Source: Streptomyces tsukubensis
GTDB lineage: Bacteria > Actinomycetota > Actinomycetes > Streptomycetales > Streptomycetaceae
Direction of reading: 5' to 3'
Length of the DNA stretch: 64,000 bases
Assembly (NCBI RefSeq): GCF_003932715.1
Contig: NZ_CP020700.1
Span: forward strand, 3,494,501-3,558,500
Made by a program: the position numbers and the translations under genes. Positions 32,962 to 41,822 of this stretch are shown piece after piece. The notes under the pieces were generated by a model that was not told the DNA's origin, made no database searches, and was given only the letters and a program-made list of their open reading frames with translations. Position 1 is the stretch's first letter. The number at the start of each line of letters is the position of its first letter.

Positions 32962-33627
32962 TCAGAGGGCCGCCAGCAGATCGTCCAGCGGTGCCGGTAC
33001 GCGGTCGGGGGCGAGGGCCTCGACCAGAGCGCGGCCGTAGTGGATCTTGCGGCCCTTCTTGGTGCCGAGGAAGCGCCGCAACTGCTGCTGCGCGGTGCGG
33101 TCCTGCTGGGCGGGCTGGTGGAGGAAGGTCCGCAGGGCGCGGTGGTCGCCCTCGTCGTGGACGAGTTCCCGGACCCGGTCCGGGCCCAGGGCGCGGATCA
33201 GTTCGTCCTCCAGATCGGCCGCGCAGACGAAGATGCCCTCCGGGGCGGCACCGGCCCGTTCCCAGCCGCGGACGTAGTACGGGTGCTCCGCCTCGTCGCA
33301 GAGTCCGGTCAGGCGCAGGCCGAGGCCGGACGGCCCGAGGAGGGCGGCGAAGCGTCCGACGCTCATCGCCCCTCCCATCGACAGCACGCAGACCCCCTCG
33401 GCCGCCAGGTCGCGGCCGCGGCGGGCGGCCAGGGCGTCGACCGCGGCGGTGTCGCTCAGTCCTTCCAGGAGGACGACCGTGCGGACCGGCAGCAGCGCGG
33501 CGAGTTCACGCGCGACACCGGCCGGATCACCGGGTCCACCGGGTACGCCGGGTACGCCCGGCCCCGCGGGCGCGGCGGCCGCCGCCCATGCCGTCACCGC
33601 CGCCCGGAATGCTTCCATCTCGGCCAT
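32962..33627 (-). CDS. TOPRIM-domain protein (OLD/DUF4435-like)
   Basis: A 221-residue protein with a TOPRIM fold: TVVLLEGLSDTAAVDALA (catalytic Glu), then VLSMGGAMSVGRF, and the acidic DxxE in TGLCDEAEHPYYV. It lacks the ATPase part of OLD nucleases and the zinc domains of primases, so it is a stand-alone TOPRIM. A role in nucleic-acid cleavage or a nuclease partner is possible. A Gly/Pro stretch (GPGVPGVPGGPGD) links the N-terminal helix to the core. It transcribes away from the carbonic anhydrase. Confidence 0.75.
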   Translation of the reverse strand: MAEMEAFRAAVTAWAAAAAPAGPGVPGVPGGPGDPAGVARELAALLPVRTVVLLEGLSDTAAVDALAARRGRDLAAEGVCVLSMGGAMSVGRFAALLGPSGLGLRLTGLCDEAEHPYYVRGWERAGAAPEGIFVCAADLEDELIRALGPDRVRELVHDEGDHRALRTFLHQPAQQDRTAQQQLRRFLGTKKGRKIHYGRALVEALAPDRVPAPLDDLLAAL

Positions 33628-34035
33628 GAAGGCGAGTCTTCGCCCTCACCGGCCGCCGTGCCAGGGGTTTTTCCACGCCCGGCCGGTGCTCCGTACCGCG
33701 GTCGGCGCTCCCGTACCGCGGCCGTGGAACGCCCCGTGGACGGGATAAGTCCAGGCCCGATTCCGGCCCCGGTGTTGATCTACGTGCCGGGCCGCGGACC
33801 CCGGCGGGCGGCCGGACCGGGGCGGAAAGCGGAACCGCCCGCTATCGGTGTAGACGGCCTACGCCTCTGCACGTCGGCGCGGGGTCCCCGCGGACACCGC
33901 CCGACGGAATGAGAGATACCGGTTAATTCCCGGGATCTGTCTCCGTCAACTCACGAACCACCCCATGTCCCGCATATCACCTTGGCCCATTTGATCGCTT
34001 ACTTCTGCCAACTCGCCAGCCTAGATTCTCGTTTC
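33628..34035. other. intergenic gap, 408 bp
   Basis: Divergent promoter region between the TOPRIM gene and the carbonic anhydrase. The segment TCCGTACCGCGG / CCCGTACCGCGG is repeated near 33690-33720. Otherwise I see no gene or structured element. The last 80 bases before 34036 are lower in GC and probably contain the anhydrase promoter. Confidence 0.4.
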
Positions 34036-34818
34036 ATGAAAGAAACGGAAAAGAAAGAGTCAACCGGGTCGCAAGCCTCAGCAAATTCATTGGCGAGCAG
34101 CCGACGTGGTCTGCTAAGGGGACTGGCCGCAGGCGGCCTGGTGGCCGGAGCCGGGCTGTCCTTAGGCGCCGGACCCGCCACCGCCGCATCGCGGCGGATC
34201 GCGCGGCAGAGCGCATCCTGGACACCGCCCAACAGCCCGAGCCAGGCGGAGCAGGAGCTCTTCGTCCACGGCAACGACCGCTGGAAGATGCAGGCCCAGC
34301 TCCATCCCCGCGAGTACGCGGACACCCGCACGCCCCTGGTCGCCGCCCAGCACCCCTGGGCGATGATCGTGAGCTGTATCGACTCCCGCGTACCGCCGGA
34401 GCTGATATTCGACCAGGGTCTCGGCGACCTCTTCGTCAGCCGGACCGCCGGACAGGTCCTGGACGGCGCTGTGCTCGGCAGCACCGCCTACGCCGCCACC
34501 AAGTCGTACGTGAAGCTCATCGTCGTCCTCGGGCACCAGGGCTGCGGCGCGGTGCAGTCGGCGATCGAAAGGAAGGACAACCCCGGGACTCCCAACTTTC
34601 CCCCGCGCCTTGAGTTCCTCACCGACCGCATCAAGGACGCGATCCCTCCCGCCGGCACTCCGAACCGGGAGAACCTGGCGATCAACGAGAACATCCGGCG
34701 GATCCGGAACCAACTGCTCCAGGAGCCCCAGATATCGCCCCGGGTGGCGGCGGGAACCCTGAACGTCATCGGCGCCCGCTACGAACTGGACACCTGGATC
34801 GCCCACAAGATCAACTGA
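34036..34818 (+). CDS. Tat-exported beta-carbonic anhydrase
   Basis: A 260-residue protein. The twin-arginine signal SSRRGLLRGLAAGGLVAGA is near residues 21-40 with an AxA cleavage site (PATAAS). The zinc ligands of the beta class are in SCIDSRVPPE and GHQGCGAV. It would interconvert CO2 and bicarbonate outside the membrane or in the cell wall space. The start ATG 34036 lacks a clear ribosome-binding site. It is a single gene before the sigma-factor operon. Confidence 0.9.
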   Translation: MKETEKKESTGSQASANSLASSRRGLLRGLAAGGLVAGAGLSLGAGPATAASRRIARQSASWTPPNSPSQAEQELFVHGNDRWKMQAQLHPREYADTRTPLVAAQHPWAMIVSCIDSRVPPELIFDQGLGDLFVSRTAGQVLDGAVLGSTAYAATKSYVKLIVVLGHQGCGAVQSAIERKDNPGTPNFPPRLEFLTDRIKDAIPPAGTPNRENLAINENIRRIRNQLLQEPQISPRVAAGTLNVIGARYELDTWIAHKIN

Positions 34819-35062
34819 TCCCGCCGGGCCGGACCGCCCGCGGCCCGCACCTCCCCCCACGACCGCCCGTCTCCCTGCGCCCGGGAGGCGGGCGGTGCCC
34901 GTATCTGGCTCCCTCGGGAGACCGGGCGGCGGGCCCGATCACCGGGCGTTCGAAAATTTCCGGCGCCCGCAGGCAACCCAACCGGGCCCCCGACCCCTTC
35001 CTCCTGTGTGGGACAGCACGCGCGAGACGGCGGAGCGGTACGGGAAGGACAGGGTCAGCAGG

Positions 35063-35605
35063 ATGGGGTTGCCTGGCGACGACGCGGGCTTCGAGGCGTT
35101 CGTCGCCGCACGGGGTCCCCGGCTGCTGCGCACGGCATGGCTGCTGACCGGCGACGCCCATCTGGCCGAGGACCTGTTGCAGACCACCCTCGCCAGGGTG
35201 TGGCCCAAGTGGCCACGGATCGCCGGGGAGCATCCGGAGGCGTACATCCGCAAGACACTGGTGAACACCTACACCGAGTGGTGGCGCAGACGCTGGCGGG
35301 GCGAAGTGCCCCACGCCGAGCTGCCGGACGCCCCCGCCGGGCCCGACGAACGGCCGAACGACCCGTTCGCCCGGGTGGATCTGGAGCAGTCACTGGCCGC
35401 GGCGGTACGGGCACTCCCCAGGCGCCAGCGGGCGGTCGTCGTCCTGCGGTTCTTCGAGGATCTGAGCGTGGCGGAGACGGCCGCCACCCTGGGCTGCGCC
35501 GAGGGCACCGTCAAAAGCCAGTCCGCCAAAGCGCTGAAGACCCTGCGGTCGGTGGTGCCGGTCTCTCTCGCGGCAGGGGGTGAGCCCTGTGGCCGAGCCG
35601 CATGA
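35063..35605 (+). CDS. SigE-family ECF sigma factor
   Basis: A 180-residue sigma-70 group 4 protein. Region 2 is at RLLRTAWLLTGDAHLAEDLL (residues 14-33) with PEAYIRKTLVNTY and region 4 is RQRAVVVLRFFEDLSVAETA with CAEGTVKSQSAKAL. It resembles the SigE-type ECF group of Streptomyces. The next gene overlaps its 3' end (GTG at 35580), a typical sigma/anti-sigma arrangement. The start is placed at ATG 35063 by homology of the first helix; the upstream extension is low complexity. Confidence 0.88.
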   Translation: MGLPGDDAGFEAFVAARGPRLLRTAWLLTGDAHLAEDLLQTTLARVWPKWPRIAGEHPEAYIRKTLVNTYTEWWRRRWRGEVPHAELPDAPAGPDERPNDPFARVDLEQSLAAAVRALPRRQRAVVVLRFFEDLSVAETAATLGCAEGTVKSQSAKALKTLRSVVPVSLAAGGEPCGRAA

Positions 35606-36599
35606 CGGACCGCCCGCCGACGCGGCAAAGGACCGGGACGACGACACCGCGGCGGAGCACGAACTGCGGGTGATGCTGGCCCGTACCGTGCCCAATCTGC
35701 CGACCCCGCTGGACCGGATGGGCCAGGTGAAGGAGCGGGTACGGCGCCGCCGGCGCAGGCAGCGGGCCTGGGGCGCCGCGCTGGCCTTCGCCGTCCTCGC
35801 CGGTGGCGGGCTGCTGCTCCCGCAGGCCCTCACCGGGGAGGGCGGGGACCCCCGGCCGCTCGTGGCCGAGACCGCGGAACGGGAAAGCGGGCCGGTGACA
35901 CCCGCCGCACCGCGCCGGGCGCAGCGGACGGTCGTGCATCCCGGACTGGCCGGGATGGAATTGAGCGTTCCGGTGGAATGGCAGACTCTGACCATGCCGG
36001 ACGTACCCGCCTACAGGGGAATAGTCGGCAACAACACCCTGTATCTGTCGACCCAGCCCCTCGCCCGATTCCCCACCCCGTGCAACGGCAGGACCCGCTG
36101 CACCCCCGTGGAACAGCTCCGGCCCGACGGTGTGCTGGTGCAGTTCCAGATGGCTTTCGGCGCCCAGGTCCCCGAGAAGACCAGACAGCTCGGAAAGCCG
36201 CTCATCCGCAACGACGAGATGTACACGGCCTGCAAGGACATCGGCGGCGCCTACGACTACAGCGGCGCCATCGGCGGGGTTCCGCACCCGGACAGTCCCG
36301 TCTTCGTCTCCGTCTGCGCGGGCCCCGATATGCCGGAGGGCCGGCTGCAGGAGATCACCGGGTTCATGGCGAAGGCGGTCTTCCGCGGCACCGGCAAACC
36401 CTCGGCCGCGGAGCGGGACGCCCCTCCCCCGGCCGGCACCGCCCTCGACGACCCGGCGACGCAGACCTCCGACCGGCCCGGAACCCGGGCACCCGCCCCA
36501 CCGGGGACCGGGAGCACCGCCCCACCGGAGACCGGGAGCGCTGACCCACCGGGGAGCCGGCACGCCGACCCGCCGGGGACCCGGCACGGTGTTCCATGA
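35580..36599 (+). CDS. putative membrane anti-sigma/sensor protein
   Basis: A 339-residue single-pass protein. A cytoplasmic N-terminus with an Arg-rich stretch RMGQVKERVRRRRRRQRAWG precedes one transmembrane segment (AALAFAVLAGGGLLLPQAL near residue 65), followed by an extracellular domain and a Pro/Gly/Thr-rich tail with repeats such as PGTGSTAPPETGSADPPG. It starts at GTG 35580 inside the sigma gene (GTG 35589 is an alternative). It probably regulates the ECF factor, but no zinc anti-sigma motif is visible. Confidence 0.72.
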   Translation: MSPVAEPHDGPPADAAKDRDDDTAAEHELRVMLARTVPNLPTPLDRMGQVKERVRRRRRRQRAWGAALAFAVLAGGGLLLPQALTGEGGDPRPLVAETAERESGPVTPAAPRRAQRTVVHPGLAGMELSVPVEWQTLTMPDVPAYRGIVGNNTLYLSTQPLARFPTPCNGRTRCTPVEQLRPDGVLVQFQMAFGAQVPEKTRQLGKPLIRNDEMYTACKDIGGAYDYSGAIGGVPHPDSPVFVSVCAGPDMPEGRLQEITGFMAKAVFRGTGKPSAAERDAPPPAGTALDDPATQTSDRPGTRAPAPPGTGSTAPPETGSADPPGSRHADPPGTRHGVP

Positions 36600-36710
36600 T
36601 CGTCCGGAGGTTCGGTTACAAGATCGTCGATATTCCGTCACCGGGACCACTCCCGCGATCAGGGACAATTTCCTTCCGGACTCCGGACAGAACCACATTG
36701 GATCAACGCC

Positions 36711-39008
36711 ATGCCATTGAAGCGCTCGGGCGGGGGCCGCTCGGCGACCCGCCAGGCCGCCACGTTCCTCGGTATCAGCATGCTCTCCGGAGCGGTCCTG
36801 GCGGGCATTGCCCTGCCGGCGGCCGGTGCGCTGGGGCTGGCCGCCAACGGGACGGTCAAGAAGTTCGACGAGATACCCGCCAATCTGAAGACCCCGCCGC
36901 TCAGCGAGCGCACGAGGATCCTCGATGCGAAGGGCGGCACGATCGCGACGGTCTACTCACGTGACCGCACCGTCGTCGCACTCGACGCGATATCCCCGTA
37001 CATGCAGAAGGCGATCATCGCCATCGAGGACTCGCGCTTCTACGAACACGGCGCGATCGACCTCAAGGGCGTGCTGCGCGCCCTCAACAAGAACGCCCAG
37101 GAAGGCGGGGTCGCCCAGGGCGGTTCCACGCTGACCCAGCAGTATGTGAAGAACGTCTTCGTCGAGGAGGCGGGCGACGACGTCGACAAGGTCGCCGCCG
37201 CCATCCAGCAGACCCCCGGCCGCAAGATCCGCGAGATGAAGTACGCGATCCAGGTCGAGGAGGAGCTGGGCAAGAAGAAGATCCTGGAGAACTACCTCAA
37301 CATCACCTTCTTCGGACAGCAGGCCTACGGCATCGAGGCCGCGTCCAAGCGGTACTTCTCCAAATCGGCCAAGGACCTCAAGCTGGAGGAGGCCGCGCTG
37401 CTCGCCGGGCTCGTCCAGTCCCCCAGCCGCTACGACCCGGTCCGCAACCTCGACGTCGCCACCCAGCGCCGCAATGTGGTGCTGACCCGGATGGCGCAGG
37501 TCGGAGCCGTACCGAAGGCGGACGCCGACCGGGCGAAGGCCACCCCCGTCGCACTGAAGGTCAGCAAGCCCCAGAACGGCTGCATCACCGCCGACAACGG
37601 CGCGGCCTTCTTCTGCGACTACGTCCGGAACGTCTTCCTCCAGGACGAGGCCTTCGGCAAGACCCGCGAGGACCGCGCCAAGCTGTGGAACCGCGGCGGT
37701 CTGACGATCCGCACCACCCTCGACCCGAAGTCGCAGAAGGCGGCACAGGACTCCATCAAGCGGTACGTCTACAAGAGCGACAAGGTCGCCACCGCCGTGA
37801 CCATGGTCGAGCCCGGCACCGGGAAGATCCTGGCGATGGGCCAGTCCAAGCCGTACGGCTTCGGCAAGAACGAGACCCAGATCAACTACTCCGTCGACAA
37901 GAAGATGGACGGATCGAACTACGGCTTCCCGGTCGGCTCGACGTTCAAGCCGTTCGTCGCCGCGGCCGCGCTGGAGGAGGGCCGCTCCGCCGGGCAGGTG
38001 TACTCCTCGCCGTACGAGATGAAGTACCCCGACCGGATCGCGACCTGCGACGACAAGGCGTGGGTCAACACGTCGAACGAAGACCTGACCAATGAGATGG
38101 AGTCCGAGAAGGGCCCCTATCCCCTCAAGACGGCGATGGAGCTGTCGGTCAACACCTACTTCGTGCAGATGATCGCCGATATCGGGCTCTGCCCGGTGAA
38201 GAAGATGACCGACAAGCTCGGTCTGGTCGTCGGCAACGGCAAGAAGCTCCAGATGTCGCCCTCCGGTCTGACGCTGGGCTCCGAGGGCATGTCGCCGCTG
38301 ACCATGGCGTCGGCCTATGCGACCTTCGCCAACCGGGGCACCTACTGCACCCCGGTCGCCATCGAGACCATCGAGACCACCGACGGCCGGAAGATCACCC
38401 CGCCCCGGTCGAAGTGCTCGCGCGCCATGACCGAGAAGACCGCCGACACGATCAACGGGCTGCTCAAGGGCGTCGTCTCCGACCAGGGCACCGGCAGCAA
38501 CGCCGGTCTGCCGGGGCGGGACAACGCGGGCAAGACCGGTACCACCGACGGCCGGAAGAACGCCTGGTTCGTCGGCTACACCCCGAACCTCTCCGGCGCG
38601 GTATGGGTGGGCAGCGCCTCCCAGCAGGTGGAGATGTTCAACATCCGGATCGGCGGCAAGTTCAAGGCGAAGGTCTTCGGCGGTGAGGTGCCGGGTTCCG
38701 TCTGGCGGGACGCGATGCGCGACGCGCTCAAGGACAAGGACCGCCCGAAGTTCGCGCCGGTGACCATCCCCAACCCGAACCCCAAGGCCGGAAACGACGG
38801 CGAAGGTGAAGGCGAGGGCGAGGGCGACCGCGGTGAAGAAGGCGAAGGCGGCAACCGCGGTCCCGGAAACGGCAACGAGAACGGGAACGGCAACGGGAAC
38901 GGGAACGGCAACGGTGGCGGCAGGCCGGGCGGTGGCGGCGGCGACGGCAACCAGGGCGCCAACCCGGGCAACGGCGGCGACGGCGGCGGTGGCGGTCGCG
39001 AGGACTGA
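36711..39008 (+). CDS. class A penicillin-binding protein (transglycosylase/transpeptidase)
   Basis: A 765-residue bifunctional PBP. An N-terminal anchor near residues 15-40 is followed by the glycosyltransferase motifs IEDSRFYEHGAIDLKG and GGSTLTQQYVKN, then the transpeptidase motifs GSTFKPF (SxxK), SVNTYFVQ (SxN) and GKTGTT (KTG). It polymerises and cross-links peptidoglycan. The last about 75 residues are a low-complexity Gly/Asn/Glu tail, likely disordered and extracellular. A perfect hairpin follows. Confidence 0.93.
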   Translation: MPLKRSGGGRSATRQAATFLGISMLSGAVLAGIALPAAGALGLAANGTVKKFDEIPANLKTPPLSERTRILDAKGGTIATVYSRDRTVVALDAISPYMQKAIIAIEDSRFYEHGAIDLKGVLRALNKNAQEGGVAQGGSTLTQQYVKNVFVEEAGDDVDKVAAAIQQTPGRKIREMKYAIQVEEELGKKKILENYLNITFFGQQAYGIEAASKRYFSKSAKDLKLEEAALLAGLVQSPSRYDPVRNLDVATQRRNVVLTRMAQVGAVPKADADRAKATPVALKVSKPQNGCITADNGAAFFCDYVRNVFLQDEAFGKTREDRAKLWNRGGLTIRTTLDPKSQKAAQDSIKRYVYKSDKVATAVTMVEPGTGKILAMGQSKPYGFGKNETQINYSVDKKMDGSNYGFPVGSTFKPFVAAAALEEGRSAGQVYSSPYEMKYPDRIATCDDKAWVNTSNEDLTNEMESEKGPYPLKTAMELSVNTYFVQMIADIGLCPVKKMTDKLGLVVGNGKKLQMSPSGLTLGSEGMSPLTMASAYATFANRGTYCTPVAIETIETTDGRKITPPRSKCSRAMTEKTADTINGLLKGVVSDQGTGSNAGLPGRDNAGKTGTTDGRKNAWFVGYTPNLSGAVWVGSASQQVEMFNIRIGGKFKAKVFGGEVPGSVWRDAMRDALKDKDRPKFAPVTIPNPNPKAGNDGEGEGEGEGDRGEEGEGGNRGPGNGNENGNGNGNGNGNGGGRPGGGGGDGNQGANPGNGGDGGGGGRED

Positions 39009-39063
39009 CGGCTGACGCCTCACCCGTACCCGTAGCGCCGTATTCCGTACGGCAGAACGGCAG

Positions 39064-39109
39064 AACGGCCCGGCCCCCGGAAGGCACCGCCTCCGGGGGC
39101 CGGGCCGTT
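39064..39109. terminator. bidirectional terminator after PBP
   Basis: A perfect 18-bp stem (AACGGCCCGGCCCCCGGA with its complement) and a 10-base loop, between convergent genes. Confidence 0.88.
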
Positions 39110-39118
39110 CCCGTTCCC

Positions 39119-40483
39119 TCACTCCCCCGCGTGCACCACCGTCCGGCCGTCCGCCGCGGTGATCTCCACCCCGGACAGGTCGAGCCGCCGGTCCGCCGCT
39201 CCCGCCAGGCGCACCGCGTCGGCACCCCGGCCCTCCGCCCTGATCCCGCCGCCCGCCGTGAGACGGTCGAGCGCACCGTCCACGTCCACGGTCACCACCC
39301 CGTCCCCACTGCCGGCGATCCGGCCGCCGACCGTCATCCTGCCGATCCGGCCGCCGGGTTTGACGCTCAGCGCGGTCGCCGCCAGGTCCAGCTGCACCCC
39401 GCGCACCAGACTGCTGCCGATCCCGCCGGCCGTGACCAGGTCGCCCCGGATGTCGAGATACGGCAGGTCCTTGCTGACCTGCACCCCGACCGCGCCGTCC
39501 CCGGTGGTGGTGATGGAGTCGAACGCGGCGTGCCGCAGCGTCCCCTCGTACACATTGAAACCGCGCGCCCCGACGCCGTGGGTGGTCAGCGGCGCCCGTA
39601 CGTCGAGCCGGTCGATATCGCCGAAGTTGACGAACCCGATCCCGCTCGGGCCCTTGGAGGTGACGGGCGCGGTGGCCTCCCAGTCGACGACCTGCCCCCA
39701 GTTGTCGAGGACCATGTCGTTCTGGCCGTAGGTGGTGACGGAACCGGCGGTGTGCACCTTCTCGACCCGGGCCCCGGAGATCACGAAGACCCCGCCGCTG
39801 ATCAGGTCCGGAGTGCCCTCGGGGATCCCGCCGTCGGTGTGGATCTCGCCCGTGCGCAGCAGGCCGACGCGTACGGTGCCGCCGTCGCCGGTCCCCTCCC
39901 AGCTGCCGTGGCCGCCGACGAACACCCCGCTGCCGCGGACCGGTTCCGCGGCGCTGCCCGCCGCGATGTCGAGCAGTTCGGCGGTGATGACGGCGGCGGG
40001 GTCGGCATGGAGGTTCCAGAGGGTGAAGGCGCCCTGGAGGGCGTCGACGCCGAAGCCGTGCGGCCGGGCGGCCCGGCCGCGCAGATCCGCCGCCTCGACG
40101 GTGAGGCCCTCGACCGCGACATGCCCCGAGCGGACGTCGTCCGCGGCCAGCAGCAGCACCTGGCCGCGGGTGCGGACCCGGCGCAGCGTCAGCGTCCCGA
40201 GCCCGGCGGCGCCCGCTCCGCCCGTATTGCCGACGGCGATCTCGTGGTCGGGGCAGTGGACGGTCACGTCCTCCAGGGTGTTGTCGCGGGTGAGCCGCAG
40301 GCCCCGGGCGCCGAAGACGAGGGTGCCGCCGCGCAGCCGTACCCCCGGCGCGAGGGTGAGCATCGGCATGCCCCGGAGCGTGCCGTCGACGTGGATCGCC
40401 GGGGCCTCGTCCCGGACCGCGTCCATCAGCTCCGCGGCCGTCGTCACCCGGGTCCACCGGGTCCCGCCGTCGCCGTCCGTCAT
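39119..40483 (-). CDS. beta-helix-like repeat protein
   Basis: A 454-residue protein with no signal peptide or cofactor motif. It has a regular alternation of short strands with Gly/Asp/Thr turns (LRGGTLVFGARGLRLTRDNT; GGIRAEGRGADAVRLAG), suggesting a right-handed parallel beta-helix like pectate-lyase or polysaccharide-binding repeats. No catalytic residues are identified. The ATG 40483 follows GGAAGGTGG. It is convergent with the PBP and has only 148 bp to the divergent oxidoreductase. Confidence 0.72.
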   Translation of the reverse strand: MTDGDGGTRWTRVTTAAELMDAVRDEAPAIHVDGTLRGMPMLTLAPGVRLRGGTLVFGARGLRLTRDNTLEDVTVHCPDHEIAVGNTGGAGAAGLGTLTLRRVRTRGQVLLLAADDVRSGHVAVEGLTVEAADLRGRAARPHGFGVDALQGAFTLWNLHADPAAVITAELLDIAAGSAAEPVRGSGVFVGGHGSWEGTGDGGTVRVGLLRTGEIHTDGGIPEGTPDLISGGVFVISGARVEKVHTAGSVTTYGQNDMVLDNWGQVVDWEATAPVTSKGPSGIGFVNFGDIDRLDVRAPLTTHGVGARGFNVYEGTLRHAAFDSITTTGDGAVGVQVSKDLPYLDIRGDLVTAGGIGSSLVRGVQLDLAATALSVKPGGRIGRMTVGGRIAGSGDGVVTVDVDGALDRLTAGGGIRAEGRGADAVRLAGAADRRLDLSGVEITAADGRTVVHAGE

Positions 40484-40630
40484 GGCCGCCACCTTCCGCT
40501 CGTCCGCGCCCACCAGGCCCTTTCTCACCGTACGACCGCGTCCGCGGTACCGCACGGTGCCCGGAGCGCGAGCGGGCCCCGGGCCTCGTACCCTCGAAAC
40601 GGCAGACGTCCCCCGAGCGGGAGGTTCCGG

Positions 40631-41617
40631 ATGCGTGCCGCCTGGTACGAGGAGCAGGGCCCGGCCGCCGCCGTACTGCGGACCGGTGAGCTGCCGGGGC
40701 CGGTGCCCGGGCCCGGCGAGGTGCGGGTCAGGGTCGCGGTCTCGGGCGTCAATCCCGGCGATACCAAGAAGCGTGCCGGCTGGCTCGGCTCGCGCATGCC
40801 GTACCCGAGGGTGATCCCCCACAGCGACGCGGCGGGTGTCGTGGACGCCACGGGCGACGGCGTGGACGCGCGGCGCACCGGGGAGCGGGTGTGGGTGTAC
40901 GGGGCGCAGTCGTACCGCCCCTTCGGTACGGCCGCGGAGTACACGGTCGTCCCCGCCGACCAGGCCGTACCGCTGCCCGCGCACGTCCCCGACGATCTCG
41001 GTGCCTGTCTCGGCATCCCCGGGATCACCGCGCACCGCGCCGTCTTCGCGGACGGCCCGGTCGACGGCCGGACCGTGCTGGTCCACGGCGTCCTCGGCGC
41101 GGTCGGCTCGCTGGCGGCGCAGCTCGCCCGCTGGGGCGGGGCGACGGTCCTGGGGACGGTGGTGCGGACCGGGGACCTTCCGGAGGTCGACCGGTCCGTC
41201 GTGGACGGTGCCGTCGCGCTCGACGGGGAGGATCCGGCGGCGGCGCTGCGGGCGTATGCGCCGGGCGGGGCGGTGCACCGGATCGTGGAGGTGGCGCTCT
41301 CCGACAACGGGCCGCTGGACGTGGCGGTCGCGGGCAACGACACGGTGATCGCCGCGTACGCGACCCGGGCCGATCCCACTCCCCTGCCGTTCTGGGAGCT
41401 GCTGTTCAAGAACGTCACGCTGCGGCTGCTCGGCAGCGACGACTTCCCGCCGGAGGCCCGCCGGCAGGCCGCCCGGGACCTCACGTCCGCGGCGGCGTCG
41501 GGCGCTCTCGCCGCCCCCGTACGGGAGCGCTTTCCGCTGGATGCGATCGCCCGCGCGCACGACGCGGTCGACGCGGGCGGCCGGGGCCGGATCCTGGTGA
41601 CGCTGCCGCAGGACTGA
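40631..41617 (+). CDS. NADPH:quinone reductase-type medium-chain dehydrogenase
   Basis: A 328-residue zinc-independent MDR enzyme. It has the N-terminal GroES-like fold (GEVRVRVAVSGVNPGDTKK), a PRVIPHSDAAGVV motif, and the cofactor loop VLVHGVLGAVGSLAAQLARW. Zinc ligands are absent, as in quinone oxidoreductases (QOR/crystallin type). The ATG 40631 is preceded by GGGAGGTTCCGG. A strong terminator lies downstream. Confidence 0.88.
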   Translation: MRAAWYEEQGPAAAVLRTGELPGPVPGPGEVRVRVAVSGVNPGDTKKRAGWLGSRMPYPRVIPHSDAAGVVDATGDGVDARRTGERVWVYGAQSYRPFGTAAEYTVVPADQAVPLPAHVPDDLGACLGIPGITAHRAVFADGPVDGRTVLVHGVLGAVGSLAAQLARWGGATVLGTVVRTGDLPEVDRSVVDGAVALDGEDPAAALRAYAPGGAVHRIVEVALSDNGPLDVAVAGNDTVIAAYATRADPTPLPFWELLFKNVTLRLLGSDDFPPEARRQAARDLTSAAASGALAAPVRERFPLDAIARAHDAVDAGGRGRILVTLPQD

Positions 41618-41744
41618 CGGGCCGGGGCGCGGGCGGCGTACCGTACGGCCGCGGGAGTACGGCATCGACGGGCGCGGAACCAGCAGACGGCGCCGCACCC
41701 CGCCGTGGCGGCGGCCCGGGCGGCGTACGCCCCGTAAAAACGGA

Positions 41745-41788
41745 GCCCGGCCCGGGCGGCGGGTGCGGTGCCGCCGCCCGGGCCGGGC
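41745..41788. terminator. terminator between convergent genes
   Basis: A perfect 18-bp stem (GCCCGGCCCGGGCGGCGG with its complement) and an 8-base loop. Confidence 0.88.
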
Positions 41789-41822
41789 GCTGTACGGGGC
41801 CGGACCGGGCCCCTGGCCGGGA

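Noticed and set aside
36957..40457. 1166-codon minus-strand open frame across the PBP gene
   Set aside because: Antisense to clear PBP motifs; its sequence is Arg/Gly/Asp-rich without domains.
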